DNA from: an uncultured Planctomycetales bacterium | GTDB lineage: Bacteria > Planctomycetota > Planctomycetia > Isosphaerales > Isosphaeraceae | Direction: 5' to 3' | DNA: 13,966 bases | Assembly (NCBI GenBank): GCA_937907525.1 | Contig: CALCIB010000111.1 | Coordinates: 1 to 13,966 of the forward strand | In this document: positions 1 through 7,665 of the stretch, piece by piece | Position numbering within the stretch: the stretch's first letter is position 1 | Layout: each line of letters begins with the position of its first letter | Program-made: the position numbers and the translations under genes | The notes under the pieces: model-generated | The model's input: only the letters and a program-made list of their open reading frames with translations | Told to the model about the DNA's origin: nothing | Database searches by the model: none

Positions 1-58
1 GTCTACATCACTGTTGGGCCTCAGAAACCCTGAACCTGCAATCCGGTAGAGTCAGCGA

Positions 59-92
59 ATTCACAATGCGACTTCGACGTTCGAAGCCAATT
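59..92 (+). repeat. 34-bp repeat, copy 1 (inverse partner at 13575-13608)
   Basis: These 34 bases recur exactly, in reverse orientation, at 13575-13608. Similarity continues a few bases upstream (AGTCAGCGA here, AGTCACGCGG there) and weakly downstream. The repeat contains a perfect dyad, CTTCGA at 72-77 and TCGAAG at 81-86, around a 3-base spacer, which could be a hairpin or an operator. It also holds an ATG (66-68) opening a short frame that reads MRLRRSKPISRAAAK and runs to a stop at 228-230 (54 residues). It lies in an AT-richer patch than the surrounding genes. The sequence match is certain. The function is unknown: a dispersed intergenic repeat, a protein-binding site, or the start of a short conserved peptide are all possible. 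Confidence 0.85.
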
Positions 93-117
93 TCACGGGC
101 GGCGGCAAAATTTCAAG

Positions 118-137
118 TCCTTGAATACAAGGATTTT
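118..137 (+). terminator. Candidate Rho-independent terminator
   Basis: A 6-bp perfect stem (TCCTTG at 118-123, CAAGGA at 128-133) with a 4-base loop is followed directly by TTTT. This is a small intrinsic-terminator shape on the plus strand, about 25 bases after the 34-bp repeat. It would end a transcript entering from the left edge of the window. The stem is short, so the call is tentative. Confidence 0.35.
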
Positions 138-408
138 ACGACACCTATCTATTTCGTCGGCCTCCGCGCGAACGGAGCCGATCGAAGCCGGGACTCGTCG
201 GCGCGGGAATCGGCGTCGGTTCCTGGGTGATGAAGCGGGCCGACGCCGCTTCGCGCGGCCGCCCAGGCTCGCGGCGACCGCGGCCGGGCCAGGGGGGCGC
301 CCTGTCGTTTCCCCGTCGGGCGCGATAGAATCCGACCCGTCCGCGATCCGCGGGAGGCGATGACGGCTCCCGCTCGCCCGCCACGGAGCAGTCATCACGG
401 GGTCGGTC
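138..408. other. Intergenic region upstream of lutA
   Basis: No convincing gene is seen here. The reading frames through this stretch are arginine- and proline-rich translations of GC-rich DNA. A TAGAAT at 326-331 could be a -10 element for lutA about 80 bases before its ATG, but the hexamer 17 bases upstream (TGTCGT) is a poor -35. CCGCG and CGCGG arms about 60 bases before lutA could form a small hairpin. No recognisable regulator site was found. Confidence 0.4.
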
Positions 409-1167
409 ATGCGCGTTGCGTTGTTCATCACCTGCTTCAACGACACCCTGTTCCCCCAGACCGGCAAGGCGATGGTGACCCTGCTGGAACGGCTCGGCCA
501 CCGGGTCGAATTCCCGATGGAGCAGACGTGCTGCGGGCAGATGCACTACAACACCGGCTATCATCGCGAGGCCGTCCCGCTGGCGCGACGGTTCGTCGAG
601 GTCTTCGGCGACGCCGAGGCCGTCGTCTCCCCCTCGGCCTCCTGCGTCGGCATGATCCAGGACATGTACCCCAAGATCGCCGAGGAGTACGGCGACGAGA
701 AACTCAGGCGCGACGTCGCCGCGCTCGTCCCCAGGGTCCACGAGCTTTCGATGTTCCTGACCAACGTCCTGGGGGTCGAGGACGTCGGCGCCTACTTCCC
801 CCACCGGGTCACCTTCCACGTCACCTGCCACTCGTTGCGGGCGCTCAAGGTCGGCGACGCCCCCCAGCGCCTGCTTCGCAAGGTCAAGGGGATCGACCTG
901 GTGGAACTGGAGCGCTGGGAGGAATGCTGCGGCTTCGGCGGCACCTTCGCCGTCAAGAACGCCGACACCTCCGCCGCGATGCTTTCGGACAAGATCCGCT
1001 GCGTCCTGGACACCCGGGCCGAGTACTGCGCCTCGGCCGACAACTCCTGCCTGATGCACATCGGCGGCGGCCTGCACCGCCAGCGGACCGGCGTCGTGCC
1101 GATCCACTTCGCCGAGATCCTGGCCGCCACCGAGGACGACGCCGCCCGCGACGCGAGGACCGCCTGA
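409..1167 (+). CDS. lutA: LutA/LldE-type iron-sulfur subunit of L-lactate utilisation complex
   Basis: This 252-residue cytoplasmic protein is the (Fe-S)-binding LutA (LldE) subunit of the LutABC complex, which oxidises L-lactate to pyruvate. It has two cysteine-rich CCG-type modules: C41-C42 (CCGQMHYNTGY) with C79 in the first half, and C140, C173-C174 (EECCGFGGTF) with C214 in the second half. In this family such modules bind iron-sulfur clusters. The length fits LutA (about 240-250 residues). The start is chosen because MRVALFITCFNDTLFP is the typical family N-terminus; the ribosome site before it is weak. The stop at 1165-1167 lies two bases before the lutB ATG, so the genes are almost certainly cotranscribed. 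The assignment is strong because lutB and lutC follow in the usual order. The in-frame alternative of a glycolate oxidase GlcF-like protein is much less likely. Confidence 0.93.
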   Translation: MRVALFITCFNDTLFPQTGKAMVTLLERLGHRVEFPMEQTCCGQMHYNTGYHREAVPLARRFVEVFGDAEAVVSPSASCVGMIQDMYPKIAEEYGDEKLRRDVAALVPRVHELSMFLTNVLGVEDVGAYFPHRVTFHVTCHSLRALKVGDAPQRLLRKVKGIDLVELERWEECCGFGGTFAVKNADTSAAMLSDKIRCVLDTRAEYCASADNSCLMHIGGGLHRQRTGVVPIHFAEILAATEDDAARDARTA

Positions 1168-1169
1168 CC

Positions 1170-2705
1170 ATGGCCCGCAACGATCCGACCACGAGCGCCG
1201 AGTTGATGTCCCGCGAGGTCGTGCCGCCTTTGCCGGCGTCGCGGCCGGCGATGCCGTTCCAGGACGCGGCCAAGCTGTCGCTGGCCGACTCGCAGCTCCG
1301 CTACAACATGGCCAAGGCCACCACGACCATCCGCGCCAAGCGGCTCAGGGCCGTGGGCGAACTCCCCGACTGGGAGGCCCTTCGCGAGGCCGGCCGCGCC
1401 ATCAAGGACCGGACCCTCCGCCACCTGGACAAGTACCTGATCCAGTTCGAGGAGTCGGTGACGCGGGTCGGCGGCCGGGTCCACTGGGCGGCGGACGGCG
1501 AGGAGGCCAACCGGATCGTCGCCGGGATCGTCAAGGCCAAGGGCGCCGGCGAGGTCGTCAAGATCAAGTCGCTGACCACCGACGAGATCGGCCTCAACGA
1601 CGCGCTGGCTCGCGAGGGGATCAAGGCCCACGAGACCGACCTGGCCGAGTTGATCATCCAGCTGGCCGACGAGCGGTCGTCGCACATCCTGGTGCCGGCG
1701 ATCCACAAAAGCCGCGCCGAGATCCGCGAGGTCTTCCGCCGGACCCTGAAGAACGCCGGCGACCTGACCGACGAACCCAGGCGACTGGCCGAGGCGGCCC
1801 GGGCCCACCTTCGCGAGAAGTTCCTCACCGTCCCGGTGGCCGTCAGCGGCGTCAACTTCGGCGTGGCCGAGACCGGGACCGTCGCCATCTTCGAGTCCGA
1901 GGGGAACGGCCGGATGTGCCTGACCCTCCCCAAAACGCTCGTCTCGGTCATGGGGATCGAGAAACTCGTCCCCACCTGGCGCGACCTGGAGGTCTACCTG
2001 CAACTGCTCCCTCGCTCCAGCACCGCCGAGCGGATGAACCCCTACACCTCGTTCTGGACCGGCCTGGCCCCCGAGGGGGACGGCCCCGAGGAGTTCCATC
2101 TGATCCTGCTCGACGACGGCCGGACCAGGGTCCTCGACGACCGCGAGGGCCGCCAGGCGCTTCGGTGCATCCGATGCTCGGCCTGCCTGAACGTCTGCCC
2201 GGTCTACGAGAACACCGGCGGCCACGCCTACAGCTCGGTCTACCCCGGACCCATAGGCGCGATCCTCACCCCGCAACTGGTGGGGGTCGACAACGCCGGC
2301 TCGCTCCCCTACGCCTCCTCGCTCTGCGGCGCCTGCTACGAAGCCTGCCCGGTGAAGATCAACATCCCGGAGGTCCTGGTCCACCTCCGGGGCAAGGTCG
2401 TCCGCCGCAAGCAGGAGAAGCTGCTCGGCAGGCTCGCCCCCGAGAACCTGGCGATGCGAGCCATGGCCAAGGTCTTCGCCTCCCCCCGACGCTTCCGAGC
2501 CGCGCAACGGCTCGGACGCCAGGGGCAGAAGCTGCTGATGAAGGAAGGCGTCATCCAACGCCTGCCGGGGGAACTCGGCGGCTGGACGAGCGTCCGCGAC
2601 GTCTTTCCCGTCGCCCCCCAGACGTTCCGCGAGTGGTGGGCCCAGCGCGAGCGGGCCGGCCGCGTCAACCAGGACCAACCCTCCAGCCGGGAGCCCCGCC
2701 CGTGA
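1170..2705 (+). CDS. lutB: LutB-type lactate utilisation iron-sulfur protein
   Basis: This 511-residue protein is the LutB (LldF) subunit. The N-terminal two-thirds is a LUD domain (family hallmark VNFGVAETGTVAIFESEGNG at about 230-250). After it come two 4Fe-4S ferredoxin-type clusters: C333, C336, C339 and C343 (CIRCSACLNVCP), and C386, C389 and C393 (CGACYEACP). A C-terminal DUF3390-like tail ends in a PQTFREWW-type motif. In the family it relays electrons during L-lactate oxidation. The start at 1170 is set by a GAGGA ribosome site at 1155-1159 and by its position two bases after the lutA stop; an open frame extending further upstream overlaps lutA and is not used. The 3' end overlaps the lutC GTG start by four bases (GTGA, 2702-2705), the classic arrangement for translational coupling. 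Confidence 0.95.
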   Translation: MARNDPTTSAELMSREVVPPLPASRPAMPFQDAAKLSLADSQLRYNMAKATTTIRAKRLRAVGELPDWEALREAGRAIKDRTLRHLDKYLIQFEESVTRVGGRVHWAADGEEANRIVAGIVKAKGAGEVVKIKSLTTDEIGLNDALAREGIKAHETDLAELIIQLADERSSHILVPAIHKSRAEIREVFRRTLKNAGDLTDEPRRLAEAARAHLREKFLTVPVAVSGVNFGVAETGTVAIFESEGNGRMCLTLPKTLVSVMGIEKLVPTWRDLEVYLQLLPRSSTAERMNPYTSFWTGLAPEGDGPEEFHLILLDDGRTRVLDDREGRQALRCIRCSACLNVCPVYENTGGHAYSSVYPGPIGAILTPQLVGVDNAGSLPYASSLCGACYEACPVKINIPEVLVHLRGKVVRRKQEKLLGRLAPENLAMRAMAKVFASPRRFRAAQRLGRQGQKLLMKEGVIQRLPGELGGWTSVRDVFPVAPQTFREWWAQRERAGRVNQDQPSSREPRP

Positions 2706-3364
2706 CCTCGTCGCGCGAGACCGTGCTGAACCGGATCCGAGCCTCCCTGAAGGACGTGCCGCCCTCCGAGAAGCCCGAGGACGTGGTCGTCGACCGCGGC
2801 TACCTGCACGTCGACGAGTCGCCGGAGCGGGAGCGGCTGGAGCGATTCATCGAACGGGTCCGAGAGTACAAGGCGATCGTGAGGATCGCCCGCCCCGACG
2901 GCCTGACCGAGGCGATCGCCGAGTCGTGCGCCGCGAGGGGCGTGAAGCGGTTGGCCGTCCCCGCCGACCTCCCCGACGGCTGGGCCCCGCCGGGCGTCGA
3001 ACTGGTCCGCGAGCCGGGACTTTCCAACGAGCAACTCGACGGCTGCGACGGCGTCTTGACCGCCGCGGCCTTGGGGATCGCCCAGACCGGGACGGTCGTC
3101 CTGGACAGCGGCCCCGGCCAGGGTCGCCGGGCGATCACGTTGATCCCGGACTACCACCTCTGCGTGGTCTTCCAGGACCAGGTGGTCGGTCTGATCCCCG
3201 AGGCCGTCGTGAAGCTCCAACGCGCGGCCGAGTCGCCCGACCGGCCGATCACGTTCATCTCCGGCCCCTCGGCCACCTCCGACATCGAGCTCAACCGGGT
3301 CGAGGGGGTCCACGGCCCCCGCACGCTGGAGGTCGTCGTCGTTACCGAGCTGGACGTGAAGTGA
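2702..3364 (+). CDS. lutC: LutC-type lactate utilisation protein (LUD domain)
   Basis: This 220-residue protein is the third subunit of the lactate utilisation complex. It is a stand-alone LUD (DUF162) domain: the hallmark GIAQTGTVVLDSGPGQGRR lies at about 125-143, HLCVVFQDQVV at about 152-162, and the closing ISGPSATSDIELNRVEGVHG at about 186-205. The chosen start is GTG at 2702, overlapping the lutB stop in GTGA. GGGAG at 2689-2693, eight bases upstream and inside lutB, is a good ribosome site, and the N-terminus SSRETVLNRIRASL is typical of the family. The open frame extends much further upstream but only inside lutB. No lactate permease (lutP) and no GntR-type lutR are next to the operon here, so uptake and regulation must be encoded elsewhere. 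Confidence 0.93.
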   Translation: MTSSRETVLNRIRASLKDVPPSEKPEDVVVDRGYLHVDESPERERLERFIERVREYKAIVRIARPDGLTEAIAESCAARGVKRLAVPADLPDGWAPPGVELVREPGLSNEQLDGCDGVLTAAALGIAQTGTVVLDSGPGQGRRAITLIPDYHLCVVFQDQVVGLIPEAVVKLQRAAESPDRPITFISGPSATSDIELNRVEGVHGPRTLEVVVVTELDVK

Positions 3365-3434
3365 CCGCGGCCGATGCATTGAACCCCGTGAAGGGGAAGG
3401 GTCTGCGTCGATCGGAATAAGAAATGAACGTGAG
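3365..3434. other. lutC to tRNA spacer
   Basis: This short convergent spacer lies between plus-strand lutC and the minus-strand tRNA. It holds a small CCCC-GTGAA-GGGG hairpin but no T-run, so it is at best a weak terminator for lutABC. No gene is seen. Confidence 0.4.
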
Positions 3435-3508
3435 TACCGGGGTGGGGACTCGAACCCCAGACCTGCGGATTATGAGACCGCCGCTCTAGCCAGCTGAGCT
3501 ACCCCGGC
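3435..3508 (-). tRNA. tRNA with anticodon CAT (tRNA-Met elongator, or tRNA-Ile2)
   Basis: Read on the minus strand, 74 bases fold as a complete cloverleaf. The acceptor is GCCGGGG pairing with CCCCGGT (one G-U pair at the top), followed by the discriminator A. A D-arm beginning TAGCTCAG, an anticodon loop CTCATAA with CAT at plus positions 3472-3474, and a T-arm TGGGG-TTCGAGT-CCCCA complete it. The anticodon stem has a T-T mismatch next to the loop. The 3' CCA is not encoded. The top pair is G-U rather than the mismatched first pair of bacterial initiator tRNA, and the anticodon stem lacks the three-G run of initiators, so this is not fMet. Elongator Met is the likeliest identity, but tRNA-Ile2 (lysidine-modified CAT) has the same loop and cannot be excluded by eye. 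Confidence 0.93.
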
Positions 3509-3556
3509 TCGTCGGGTCGCGGGAAGGGCGTCTTGTCGCCCCGCGCGGCCTGAAGG

Positions 3557-3562
3557 ATAATA
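3557..3562 (-). promoter_or_regulatory. Possible -10 element for the tRNA gene
   Basis: On the minus strand TATTAT sits in the only AT-rich patch upstream of the tRNA, about 50 bases before its 5' end. A TTGCAC (plus 3585-3590) lies upstream, but at 22 bases it is further than the ideal spacing. The call rests mainly on the position and the local base composition. Confidence 0.25.
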
Positions 3563-3676
3563 AGCTAGCAGACCGTCGGGTCCGGTGCAAGAGGCGAGGA
3601 CGCCGCGCGAAGGCGGATCCGCGCCCCCAGGCCGCGACCCGCCACCACCACGACGCTCCAGGGACGACCCCGACTC

Positions 3677-5350
3677 ATGCCTCCGCAGTACATCTTCCAG
3701 ATCGAAAAACTGTCCAAGGCCCACGGTAAAAAAGAGGTCCTCAAGAACATCCGGCTCTCGTTCTATCCCGGAGCCAAGATCGGCGTCATCGGCGGCAACG
3801 GCTCGGGCAAAAGCACCCTGCTGCGGATCATGGCCGGACTCGACAAGGACTTCGTGGGCACGGCGAAGCCGGCCTCGGGGATCTCCATCGGCTACCTTCC
3901 CCAGGAGCCGACCCTCGACCCCGCCTTCGACGTCCGCGGCAACGTCGAGCTGGCCGTCAAACCGGTTCGCGACCTGCTCGCGCGCTTCGACGCCATCAAC
4001 GCCCGACTGGGCGAGGGGCCCGACGCCGACGAGATGGACGCCCTCCTGGCCGAACTGGAGAAGGTCCAGGACGCCATCGAGACCGCCGGCGGCTGGGACC
4101 TTGACCGCAAGCTCGAAATCGCCATGGACGCCATGCGCCTCCCCCCCGGCGACGCCGACGTCGCCACCCTCTCCGGCGGAGAGCGCAGGCGGGTGGCGCT
4201 TTGCAAACTCCTCCTGGAACACCACGACATCCTGCTGCTGGACGAGCCGACCAACCACCTCGACGCCGAGAGCGTCGCCTGGCTGGAGCGCCACCTCTCC
4301 GAGCATCCCGGCACGGTCATCCTCGTCACCCACGACCGCTACTTCCTCGACAACGTGGTCAAGTGGATCCTCGAACTCGACCGGGGCCAGGGGATCCCCT
4401 GGGAGGGCAACTACTCCTCGTGGCTGGAGCAGAAGCAACAGCGGCTGGCCCTGGAGGAGAAGCAGGAAAGCACCCGCCGCAAGCAACTGGCGCGCGAGCT
4501 GGAGTGGGTGCGGATGTCGCCGCGGGCGCGGGTCGCCAAGAACCGGGCGCGGTTGCAGCGCTACGAGCAACTCGCCGCGCAGGATTACGAGAAGCGCGAG
4601 GAGGCGGTCGCCCTGCAAATCCCGCCCGGCCCGCACCTGGGCTCGCTGGTGGTGGAGGCGGAGGGGGTCGCCAAGGGGTTCGGCGACCGGCTCCTGTTCG
4701 AGGACATGTCGTTCCGACTGCCGCCGGGGGCGATCGTCGGAGTCATCGGCGCCAACGGGGCCGGCAAGACGACCCTCTTCAGGATGATCATGGGTCAGGA
4801 GAAGCCCGACGCCGGGGCGCTTCGGGTCGGCGATTCGGTGGTCCCCTCCTACGTCGACCAGAACCGCGACGCGCTGAGTCCCGAGAACACGATCTTCCAG
4901 GAGATCACCGGCGGACTCGACCAGGTGACGCTGGGGCGTCGCAAGATGCCGGCGCGGGCCTACGTCGCGGCGTTCAATTTCAGGGGGCCGGACCAGGAGA
5001 AGCTCGTCGGCAAGCTCTCCGGCGGCGAGCGCAACCGCGTCCACCTGGCCAAGCTGCTCAAGAGCGGCGGCAACCTGCTGTTGCTCGACGAGCCGACCAA
5101 CGATCTGGACGTGGACATGCTGCGGGCGCTTGAGGAGGCGCTGTTGGACTTCGGCGGTTGCGCCGTGGTCATCAGCCACGACCGCTGGTTCCTCGATCGG
5201 GTGGCGACCCACGTCCTGGCGTTCGAGGGGGACAGCAAGGTCGTCTGGTGCGACGGCAACTTCGAGACCTACGAATCCCAGCGTCGCGAGCGGCTGGGGG
5301 TGGAGGCGGATCAGCCGCATCGGATCAAGTACAGGTCGCTGACCCGCTGA
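3677..5350 (+). CDS. ettA: EttA-type ABC-F translational throttle ATPase
   Basis: This 557-residue soluble protein has two ABC ATPase domains and no membrane segment, and matches EttA in length (E. coli EttA is about 555 residues) and layout. Domain 1 has Walker A GGNGSGKST at 39-47, the arm insertion at about 90-140, signature LSGGERRR at 165-172 and Walker B LLLLDEPTNHLD ending near 196. The linker (about 245-315) is charged, as in ABC-F proteins. Domain 2 has Walker A GANGAGKTT at 358-366, signature LSGGERNR near 447-454 and Walker B LLLLDEPTNDLD. The N-terminus (KNIRLSFYPGAKIGVIGGNG, then LRIMAGLDKDF and GYLPQEP) is diagnostic of EttA rather than Uup or YheS. In the family it binds the ribosomal E site and gates entry into elongation according to ATP/ADP level. 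It stands alone here. Confidence 0.95.
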   Translation: MPPQYIFQIEKLSKAHGKKEVLKNIRLSFYPGAKIGVIGGNGSGKSTLLRIMAGLDKDFVGTAKPASGISIGYLPQEPTLDPAFDVRGNVELAVKPVRDLLARFDAINARLGEGPDADEMDALLAELEKVQDAIETAGGWDLDRKLEIAMDAMRLPPGDADVATLSGGERRRVALCKLLLEHHDILLLDEPTNHLDAESVAWLERHLSEHPGTVILVTHDRYFLDNVVKWILELDRGQGIPWEGNYSSWLEQKQQRLALEEKQESTRRKQLARELEWVRMSPRARVAKNRARLQRYEQLAAQDYEKREEAVALQIPPGPHLGSLVVEAEGVAKGFGDRLLFEDMSFRLPPGAIVGVIGANGAGKTTLFRMIMGQEKPDAGALRVGDSVVPSYVDQNRDALSPENTIFQEITGGLDQVTLGRRKMPARAYVAAFNFRGPDQEKLVGKLSGGERNRVHLAKLLKSGGNLLLLDEPTNDLDVDMLRALEEALLDFGGCAVVISHDRWFLDRVATHVLAFEGDSKVVWCDGNFETYESQRRERLGVEADQPHRIKYRSLTR

Positions 5351-5375
5351 GGTTCTCGGCCGGATCGCGTCGTCG

Positions 5376-5405
5376 GGGCCGCGCGTCGTCGGGGCGCGGC
5401 GGCCC
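5376..5405. terminator. Hairpin between convergent ettA and methyltransferase
   Basis: GGGCCGC (5376-5382) pairs with GCGGCCC (5399-5405) around a GC-rich loop. The region also contains a tandem near-repeat of GCGTCGTCGGGG. It sits in the 67-bp gap between two converging genes, where a two-way terminator is expected, but there is no T-run, so termination is an inference. Confidence 0.35.
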
Positions 5406-5417
5406 TCGTTCCCTCGT

Positions 5418-6245
5418 TCACGCGCGGGCGACGGGGGAGGTCGCCAGGAGGTCGACGCGGACGAGCAGCGAGTCGGGGTCGTTCAGGAGCGAGGCGGGGG
5501 CGTCGGGGTCGACCAGGGCCTCGACGCGGCTTCGGATCTCGGGGCTCAGGAACGGCGACGAGCGGTCGAGGAGGTTGGCGAGGTAGGCCGTCAGGAAGCG
5601 TCGCGTCGGCGCGTCAAACGGGGCGCGTCGGGAGGACGCCGTCGCGAGGACGTCGCAACGGGGGAGGCCCGCCTCGCGGAAGACCCGCGGGAGGTCGCGG
5701 GCGACGTAGAATTTCGACGGCCGATCCGACCGGGCCTGGAACGCGGCGAGTTCCGCGGCGCGGAGCGCCAGCTCGACGTCCGCGGGCCACGGCATGCTCA
5801 GATGATGGAGCCCGTCGCTTTCAAATACGGCGATCCGGCCGCCGTCGCGGACGAGTCGGCTCAGCCCGCGCGCCGCGAGGACGGGGTCGGGTAGGCTGTA
5901 CAGGCTCTGGGCGCACCAGGCGAGGTCGGCCGCGGCGTCGGCGATCGCGGAATGCCGGGCGTCCATGCGGACGAACCGGACGCGGTCGGCCAGCCCCGCC
6001 GCGACGACCCCGCGGCGGGCGAGATCCAGGAAGCTCGGACAGAGGTCCACGGCGACGACGCGCCCGGCAGGTCCGACGCGCTCGGCCAGCCACCGCGAGT
6101 ACGAGCCGTCGCCGCACGCCACGTCCACGACCACGTCGCCGGGCCCCGCGCCCGCGGCCGCGACGGCGTCGCGCAATTCGTCACGAAAGGCTTCGTGGTA
6201 GGCGGCCATCATGTCGGCGTAGGGGGGCAGGTCCGGCGGGCCCAT
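5418..6245 (-). CDS. Class I SAM-dependent methyltransferase, substrate unknown
   Basis: This 275-residue protein has the Rossmann-type methyltransferase fold. Motif I is VVVDVACGDGSYS at 38-50 (SAM-binding glycine loop), the acidic end of strand 2 is AVDLCPSFLDLAR at about 65-77 (D67 expected to hold the ribose), and an FVRMDARH motif follows at 91-98. The AWCAQSLYSLPDPV segment at 109-122 is the motif IV position of small-molecule UbiE/Mtf11-like enzymes. The substrate cannot be told from sequence. The start is ATG at 6245 because GGGGAGGA lies seven bases upstream; the frame is open further (for example ATG at 6287) but those starts lack a ribosome site, and the extra residues look like translated GC-rich DNA. 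The gene diverges from the DUF2382 gene across about 250 bp and converges on ettA. Confidence 0.85.
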   Translation of the reverse strand: MGPPDLPPYADMMAAYHEAFRDELRDAVAAAGAGPGDVVVDVACGDGSYSRWLAERVGPAGRVVAVDLCPSFLDLARRGVVAAGLADRVRFVRMDARHSAIADAAADLAWCAQSLYSLPDPVLAARGLSRLVRDGGRIAVFESDGLHHLSMPWPADVELALRAAELAAFQARSDRPSKFYVARDLPRVFREAGLPRCDVLATASSRRAPFDAPTRRFLTAYLANLLDRSSPFLSPEIRSRVEALVDPDAPASLLNDPDSLLVRVDLLATSPVARA

Positions 6246-6265
6246 CGCGACGTCCTCCCCTTGAC

Positions 6266-6275
6266 GCGCATGCGC
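6266..6275. promoter_or_regulatory. Palindrome GCGCATGCGC in methyltransferase leader
   Basis: A perfect 10-bp palindrome lies about 20 bases upstream of the methyltransferase start, just outside its ribosome site. It could be an operator or a small leader hairpin, but palindromes of this size are not rare in GC-rich DNA. Confidence 0.2.
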
Positions 6276-6407
6276 TTCTGGAATCATTGATCGATAGCGC
6301 CGCCCGTCTCGCAAACGCCGCGCCGACGTCTTCGGGCCGGTCGACGGCGATCCGTTCGACCGCCACCGGCACTTGTTTTGCGTCGCTGAATCCAGACCCG
6401 CCGGGAC

Positions 6408-6434
6408 GGAAACGACACGGGTCGGGGGCGTCTC
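6408..6434 (+). promoter_or_regulatory. Possible ECF-sigma-type promoter for the DUF2382 gene
   Basis: GGAAAC (6408-6413) and CGTCTC (6429-6434) are separated by 15 bases, the general shape of extracytoplasmic-function sigma promoters (GGAAC-type -35, CGTC/GTCT-type -10). The pair lies about 65 bases before the ATG of a likely stress protein, which fits, but a chance match in GC-rich DNA is quite possible. Confidence 0.22.
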
Positions 6435-6498
6435 CCCGAGCCCCGCCGCCGGTGACGACCCGCATGGGTCGATGGTACATGTAAAGGGAGAACACGTC

Positions 6499-7548
6499 AT
6501 GGCCATGCGTAAGAGTCACGAGAAGGAGAAGGCCGTCGACCTGCCGCCGACCGGCGACCGCAACGCCGATCCGATCACCGGCGAGGCGGGCGCGCACCCG
6601 ATCGAGACGGGAGTCGGCGCGGCGGCCGGAGGCGTCGCGGTCGGCGCCGCCGTCGGGACCGTGGCCGGGCCGGTCGGCACGGCCGTGGGCGCGGCGATCG
6701 GCGCGGTCGCGGGAGGACTCATCGGCAGCGGCGTGGGCGAGTGGATCGACCCGACGGTCGAGGACGAATGGCTCCGTCAGACCTTCCCCGACCGCGGCTA
6801 CGCCGAGGGGGCGACGTACGAGACCTACGAGCCCGCCTACGATTACGCCCGCGAAGCCGACGCGAGGTCGGAGGGTCGGCTGTATCAGGACGTCGAGGGC
6901 GACCTGAAGAGCGGCTGGGAGAAGACCGAGCACGCCGCCTCCCTGCCGTGGAGCAAGGCGAAGCCCGCCGTGAGGGACGTGTACGATTACCGCCACGCCC
7001 GGCGCTATGGCGGCGAGGCCGGCGACCGTTACGCCGGCAAGTCCTTCGCCGAGGTCGAGGCCGACCTGAAGTCCGGCTGGGGTAAGACCAAGCACGCCGC
7101 GGGCATGACCTGGGACAGGGCCAAGGATGTCGTGCGCGGCGCCTACGATCAGACCATCAAGCTCCGCGAGGAGCGGCTGAAGGTCAGCAAGCGGCCCGTG
7201 AAGGCCGGCGAGGTCGACGTCCGCAAGGAGATCGTCACCGAGGACAAGACGATCACCGTCCCCGTCGAGCGCGAGGAGGTCGTCATCGAGCGCCGGCCGG
7301 GCTCCGGCCGCGCCGTCGCCGGCGACGTCGGCGACACCGGCCGCGAGGAGATGCGCATCCCCGTGCGCGCCGAAGAGGTTGACGTGACGACGGAGACCGT
7401 CGAGGCGGGCGAGGTCGACGTCCGCAAGCGCAAGGTCCACGACACCGAGAAGGCCGGCGCCACCCTCCGCAAGGAGGAACTCAAGGTCGACGAGCGCGGC
7501 GACGTCAAGGTCAAGGACGGTCGCGGCAAGGGGGCGTCGCATCGTTGA
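6499..7548 (+). CDS. Glycine-zipper protein with duplicated Trp module and C-terminal DUF2382 (YsnF/AvaK-like)
   Basis: This 349-residue protein has four parts. A short polar N-terminus (1-36) contains TGDRNADPITGEAGAHP. A Gly/Ala-rich hydrophobic glycine zipper (about 38-80, with GTVAGPVGTAVGAAIGAVAGG) could insert into or associate with membrane. A module then occurs twice (131-164 and 184-218), sharing DLKSGW, HAA, a later W, and a closing V-Y-D. The charged C-terminal DUF2382 (YsnF/AvaK) domain, at about 225-335, has two VDVRK-containing halves. DUF2382 proteins are linked to stress and desiccation in other bacteria, but no biochemical role is known. The start at 6499 has AAGGGAGA upstream at good spacing; longer in-frame starts lack this. 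A shorter paralogue lies at 9409-10008. No signal peptide is seen. Confidence 0.85.
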   Translation: MAMRKSHEKEKAVDLPPTGDRNADPITGEAGAHPIETGVGAAAGGVAVGAAVGTVAGPVGTAVGAAIGAVAGGLIGSGVGEWIDPTVEDEWLRQTFPDRGYAEGATYETYEPAYDYAREADARSEGRLYQDVEGDLKSGWEKTEHAASLPWSKAKPAVRDVYDYRHARRYGGEAGDRYAGKSFAEVEADLKSGWGKTKHAAGMTWDRAKDVVRGAYDQTIKLREERLKVSKRPVKAGEVDVRKEIVTEDKTITVPVEREEVVIERRPGSGRAVAGDVGDTGREEMRIPVRAEEVDVTTETVEAGEVDVRKRKVHDTEKAGATLRKEELKVDERGDVKVKDGRGKGASHR

Positions 7549-7574
7549 GCCCCCTTGATCGACCGGCCTCCAGG

Positions 7575-7614
7575 CCCCGCCTCCTTCCGCCCTTCCGCGG
7601 AAGGCCCGGCGGGG
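7575..7614. terminator. Nested hairpin between convergent DUF2382 gene and recQ
   Basis: CCCCGCC (7575-7581) can pair with GGCGGGG (7608-7614). Inside it lies a perfect 14-base palindrome, CCTTCCGCGGAAGG (7591-7604). It sits in the 117-bp gap between two genes that end facing each other, the expected place for a two-way terminator. There is no T-run, so the role is inferred. Confidence 0.35.
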
Positions 7615-7665
7615 TCTTCGCGTATCGGGGCTCGAGGATGCAAGCCCGGCGAGCCCCGAGGCGTG

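Noticed and set aside
145..2678. Long minus-strand open frames opposite lutA and lutB
   Set aside because: They lie antisense to clear Lut proteins, and their translations are low-complexity G/A/D/R/L mixtures typical of the reverse frames of GC-rich genes.
3435..3508. Attachment site for an integrative element at the tRNA
   Set aside because: No integrase gene lies near, and I noticed no second copy of the tRNA 3' end elsewhere in the window.
3470..5320. 616-residue minus-strand frame opposite ettA
   Set aside because: It overlaps ettA and the tRNA and reads as an antisense shadow rich in Leu, Val and Asp. ettA has all ABC-F motifs.
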